From positions 12,507 to 76,506 of the forward strand of contig CAYQCE010000010.1 in assembly GCA_964415885.1 (NCBI GenBank): a stretch of DNA of 64,000 nt, in the 5' to 3' direction. Of the stretch, positions 60,976 to 64,000 are shown in pieces. Made by a program: the position numbers and the translations under genes. The stretch's first letter is position 1; every line of letters begins with the position of its first letter. A model generated the notes under the pieces. That model worked only from the letters and a program-made list of their open reading frames with translations, was not told the origin of the DNA and did not search any database. The DNA comes from CAYQCE01 sp964415885 (lineage in GTDB: Bacteria > Zixibacteria > MSB-5A5 > JAABVY01 > JAHJOQ01).

Positions 60976-62877
60976 ATGGTTGAGCGAAAGAAAAGACCTT
61001 CGAAAAAGACAGCGGTTGTCCCGCAGAAGAAGTTCTTCGAGTGGAACAGCACTGTAGCGATCTACCTCGGTGCGGCACTGTTCCTTGCACTGCTCGTTCG
61101 ACTATTCTATGTCATCCAGTTGCAGGACAGTATCTTCTACGGAAACTACGTTCTCGATTCGACCGTAATCGACAACTGGGCGAAGGACATCGCCTCCGGC
61201 GATTTAGTCGGTGAGAACCCGTATTTTCGGGCGCCTCTGTACCCCTATATCGTCGGTCTGTTCTACAGCATCTTCGGAGAAGGGCCGTTTCCGGTCATCA
61301 TCTACCAGAATCTTCTCGGACTGTTGACCGTGACTCTCACGTTCTTCTATGCGCGCTATCTGTTCTCCGAGCGAATTGCGCGGATTGCCGGATTTGCTGT
61401 GGCTTTCTGGCCGACGCTCTTCTATTTCGAGGGTGAGTTGATGATCACCACGACGTCGGTCTTCCTCTCTACGGCGGCGATAATCAGCCTGCATTTGGCG
61501 CTGGAGAGGGGAAGACGGCGAGGCTTCCTCCTTGCAGGCCTCATTCTCGGTCTCGCAGCTATTGCGCGCCCGACAATCTTGCCGATAGTGCTGGTCGTGC
61601 CGGTTTACTACTGGTTCAAGAGATCGCGAACGAGCGTGCGGCCAAGGGCTGTTTTGAGATATGCTCTGCTCTACATCGCCGGAATAGCGATCCCGATTGT
61701 TCCTGTGACTGTAAGAAACGCCGTTGTCGCGGATGATATGGTGTTGATATCATCTCAGGCGGGTGCGAATTTCTATATCGGCAACTCTAAACGCGCCGAC
61801 GGTCTCACGGTTGCGATGCCTGCGTACGGTCCTATTTATGAGGCTGGGGAATACAACGACAACATATATACGCAGTCGAAGAGTGTCGCGCGATACAAGC
61901 TTCGCCGGGACGATCTGAAAGATTCCGAGGTATCATCCTTCTGGGTGAAAGAGACGCTCGGTGAAATTGGATCCAATCCCGCACGATTCGTGATACTGAT
62001 TGCGAAGAAGTTCTACTATTTCTGGCACGGGCAGGAGATATTCAATAACAAGTCGCTCTACTATGCCGCTGAGTATTCGGTTTTGATGAAGATTCTGCTC
62101 TGGAAAAACCTGCTCAATTTCCCATCCGGCATTATGTTCCCGCTCATGCTCGCCGGGATTGTGATTGCGATCCGTCAGAGACGGGAAGTCGGAGTACCGC
62201 TCGCGAATCTGATTCTCTACTCGCTTGTTGTGACACTCTTCTTTGTTTGTTCACGGTTCCGTCAGCCGATAATCCCGGTCGCGCTGATATTCGCGGCATT
62301 TGCCGCAGACTATATCGTGGCGCATTTCAAATCCCGAAATACCGACTGGAAACTCGGCGTCGGAGTTTTCGCGGCGTTCGTCGTTCTGCTCAATCTCGGC
62401 GGGGATATCGAGTCTCGGATCAACAAATCGCAGTATCAGAATATGCTCGGCAACCTCTACTTACACAAGGATATGTTCAAGGAGGCGGTGCCGCATTTTC
62501 AGAAGGCGCTCGAGATCGCGCCGGATAACCGTCCCGCGATAGGTGCGCTCGCGACGGCATACTCCGAACTGGGGATGTATGACCAGGCTGAGGTAATGTA
62601 CAAACGCGGGATCCAGCTCCACAGGAATTCGGCGCAGTTTCACTATAACCTCGGTACGCTCTACTACAACACCGGCCGGTACGACGAGGCGAAACCGTAC
62701 TACTGGCGAGTGATTCAGCTCGACCCGAGATATGTAAACCCGTACAAGGGACTCGGTGCGATCTACGAGATGCAGGACAAACCCGACTCGGCGATCGTCG
62801 TATTTAAGACTCTCCTCCGGCACGACCCCCGCAACCCATTCGCCCATCAGAAGTTGCGTGAGCTGGGAGCGGAGTAG
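60976..62877 (+). CDS. Membrane glycosyltransferase (GT39-like) with C-terminal TPR repeats
   Basis: A 633-residue inner-membrane protein. After a basic N-terminus there are about 10-12 transmembrane helices, with the polyprenyl-phosphate glycosyltransferase signature: an acidic residue in the first periplasmic loop (LDSTVIDNWAKDIASGD) and YFRAPLYPYIVGLFYSIFG, close to GT39/ArnT-type dolichyl-phosphate-mannose enzymes. GANFYIGNSKRADGL lies in a later loop. The last 150 residues are four TPR repeats (AVPHFQKALEIAPDNRPAIG, AEVMYKRGIQLHRNSAQFHY, and so on). It probably glycosylates exported proteins or lipids. ATG 60976 is preferred over TTG 60973. It is divergent from the dockerin-peptidase tandem; their 311-base intergenic region carries both promoters. 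Confidence 0.88.
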   Translation: MVERKKRPSKKTAVVPQKKFFEWNSTVAIYLGAALFLALLVRLFYVIQLQDSIFYGNYVLDSTVIDNWAKDIASGDLVGENPYFRAPLYPYIVGLFYSIFGEGPFPVIIYQNLLGLLTVTLTFFYARYLFSERIARIAGFAVAFWPTLFYFEGELMITTTSVFLSTAAIISLHLALERGRRRGFLLAGLILGLAAIARPTILPIVLVVPVYYWFKRSRTSVRPRAVLRYALLYIAGIAIPIVPVTVRNAVVADDMVLISSQAGANFYIGNSKRADGLTVAMPAYGPIYEAGEYNDNIYTQSKSVARYKLRRDDLKDSEVSSFWVKETLGEIGSNPARFVILIAKKFYYFWHGQEIFNNKSLYYAAEYSVLMKILLWKNLLNFPSGIMFPLMLAGIVIAIRQRREVGVPLANLILYSLVVTLFFVCSRFRQPIIPVALIFAAFAADYIVAHFKSRNTDWKLGVGVFAAFVVLLNLGGDIESRINKSQYQNMLGNLYLHKDMFKEAVPHFQKALEIAPDNRPAIGALATAYSELGMYDQAEVMYKRGIQLHRNSAQFHYNLGTLYYNTGRYDEAKPYYWRVIQLDPRYVNPYKGLGAIYEMQDKPDSAIVVFKTLLRHDPRNPFAHQKLRELGAE

Positions 62878-63006
62878 GGGGCGTATCGTTTCTATCAAGT
62901 AAAATGGGTAGCACCTTGAAATAGAACAGAGATATAAAACAAGATTGCTTAAGAACACAGTTCTACATATTTTCGAAACATGTTCTAAACTTGTGAGTAG
63001 TCAGGC

Positions 63007-63840
63007 ATGTTGATGCTATTGCTAAAAGTGCTATCAACGGGGCTTGGGATTGTCATTCTTATTGTGGATCAATGTCGCAATAGGAAACACGCTACTAATA
63101 GACTCCTCTTTTGGTTGGCGATATGCTTTTTGGTGTTTTCGGTAGCGACCACGACTACAGATCATTTGCAGAGTACGAAGTACGACCAAGAGAGGGAAGC
63201 GGACCTTAAACTCATACAGAAGCTAATATCTTCTGTGGACGATTTGTGTTTTGAACTTCAACTCAGTGATACAGTCAGCAACAACTACTTTCAGCAGACG
63301 CTTCAGATTCTGTTAAGTGTCAGAACGATCTCATCTCGATCGGGTATGTTCGCTGACTATATGCATATCAAGTTCTTTCCCGATTCAGGCTGGGTTGGAG
63401 GACATTCTCAGTATAAAAGGTATGACGACGTTCGAACCAAGCGAGTAGGCAACAAAGTGCGATTTGCCTTGCCCGAATTTGGATTAAGTGCAAATAGAGT
63501 TGATGAAAGGTACGGATGGCAGCCCACCAACGTATCAGACTTGGGGAGACTTACGGTAGAGATGATGATAATTTCTGAGTTGATTTTTCTCAGTGAACCC
63601 GATTCCACTCAAGAATGGTGTCCAATTGATAAGATTGTCTTGTATATAAATTCTTTCGACTCCGAGAACGTGATTGCATTGTTGGTTCCAGAACCGGATA
63701 CGAGTGCACGTACTCGCACCTATATCAAGCCTTCAACATCCTTCTTCCCTGAGAATCATCCAGATTTGCACATCCCCAATGCATGGTCTTTTCAGCTTGA
63801 TCCTCTTCAGCTGCGCGAGTCGATATTGGCGTGTGATTAG
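63007..63840 (+). CDS. Unrecognised two-helix membrane protein in AT-richer DNA
   Basis: A 277-residue protein that I do not recognise. Two hydrophobic helices lie at the N-terminus (about residues 3-22 and 33-50), then a polar region of about 225 residues with no known motif (LIQKLISSVDDLCFELQLSD, then FPDSGWVGGHSQYKRYDD). Codon use differs from the rest of the window: many A/T-ending codons and less gcg/cgc, so the DNA is visibly AT-richer from about 62900 onward. That and its isolation suggest recent acquisition. The ribosome-binding site before ATG 63007 is weak (tcaggc). It is probably a cell-envelope protein. Confidence 0.6.
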   Translation: MLMLLLKVLSTGLGIVILIVDQCRNRKHATNRLLFWLAICFLVFSVATTTTDHLQSTKYDQEREADLKLIQKLISSVDDLCFELQLSDTVSNNYFQQTLQILLSVRTISSRSGMFADYMHIKFFPDSGWVGGHSQYKRYDDVRTKRVGNKVRFALPEFGLSANRVDERYGWQPTNVSDLGRLTVEMMIISELIFLSEPDSTQEWCPIDKIVLYINSFDSENVIALLVPEPDTSARTRTYIKPSTSFFPENHPDLHIPNAWSFQLDPLQLRESILACD

Positions 63841-63971
63841 CTAGTGTTGCATTCGGCATATGAGTTGGTCATTTCCAAGTCGATATCAGCCTATGCAGTA
63901 ATCAGTTAGAGCACTCAGATTCATCAACTGACTTGAAGAATGCCACACTAGTGTCCTGCGTCATAATTAGC

Positions 63972-64000
63972 TTGACATATGATTTAAACATTGTTATGCT
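63972..64000 (+). promoter_or_regulatory. Candidate sigma70-type promoter at the window edge
   Basis: TTGACA (63972-63977) is an exact -35 consensus. It is followed after exactly 17 bases by TATGCT (63995-64000), which matches 4 of 6 bases of the -10 consensus. It would drive a gene beyond the window, in the same AT-richer segment. Confidence 0.5.

Overview
The window looks like a chromosomal stretch from a Gram-negative bacterium of the FCB (Fibrobacteres-Chlorobi-Bacteroidetes) superphylum, most plausibly candidate phylum Zixibacteria or a close relative. This is an inference. It rests on outer-membrane proteins (a TonB receptor and two Wzi-like porins), a FlgD/Por-type C-terminal sorting domain on one secreted protein, and four large exported enzymes ending in paired dockerin-like repeats of the G-D-(V/A)-N/D-x-S/N-G-x-(I/V)-D-I-D-D type. 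No ribosomal RNA is present. The only RNA gene seen is one tRNA-Gln. There are no CRISPR arrays and no intact insertion sequences.

Layout: 1-2054 holds the end of an ABC-F ATPase and an FMN reductase-like protein. 2051-5964 is a metal-uptake-like cassette (ZnuD-like TonB receptor, lipoprotein, His/Cys-rich small protein) followed by a decayed paralogue of the lipoprotein. 6278-9569 has lepB, lepA and an RDD membrane protein. 9704-12814 has a secreted metallopeptidase interrupted by one in-frame amber codon, preceded by a small lipoprotein. 13440-18510 is one minus-strand run: alr, alpha/beta hydrolase, a deleted potassium-channel remnant, a Wzi-like protein, ispE, spoVG and tRNA-Gln. 18606-21322 is a histidine kinase, CheV and an unrecognised protein. 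21677-26581 holds a vWA protein, a LOG-family protein and a second Wzi-like porin. 26833-30034 is hemC-hemB-hemL. 30120-32543 is a secreted peptidylarginine deiminase with dockerin repeats. 32716-40774 is an alpha-2-macroglobulin, cupin and PBP1C operon. 41070-43847 carries small metabolic genes, and 43848-44762 is a gene-free repeat-rich block. 44763-50374 has ahcY, metK, a nucleotidyltransferase and an uncharacterised three-gene membrane module. 50520-60664 is a tandem of three dockerin-tagged metallopeptidases. The right end has a glycosyltransferase-TPR membrane protein and an AT-richer unknown gene.

The strongest theme is extracellular protein processing. Five exported hydrolases fall in the window: two M14 carboxypeptidases, one M36-like endopeptidase, one HExxHxxGxxDE metallopeptidase and one PPAD-like deiminase. 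Four of them carry dockerin-like ends and three of those finish with a Pro-Cys-x-x-Cys-x tail. The deiminase retains, by position, every catalytic residue I can recall for Porphyromonas PPAD, plus the Arg-x-Arg pair that selects C-terminal arginine. A second theme is local gene decay: three genes (5782-5964, 9704-12454, 16251-16564) are broken in different ways, and several intergenic gaps hold related palindromic repeats.
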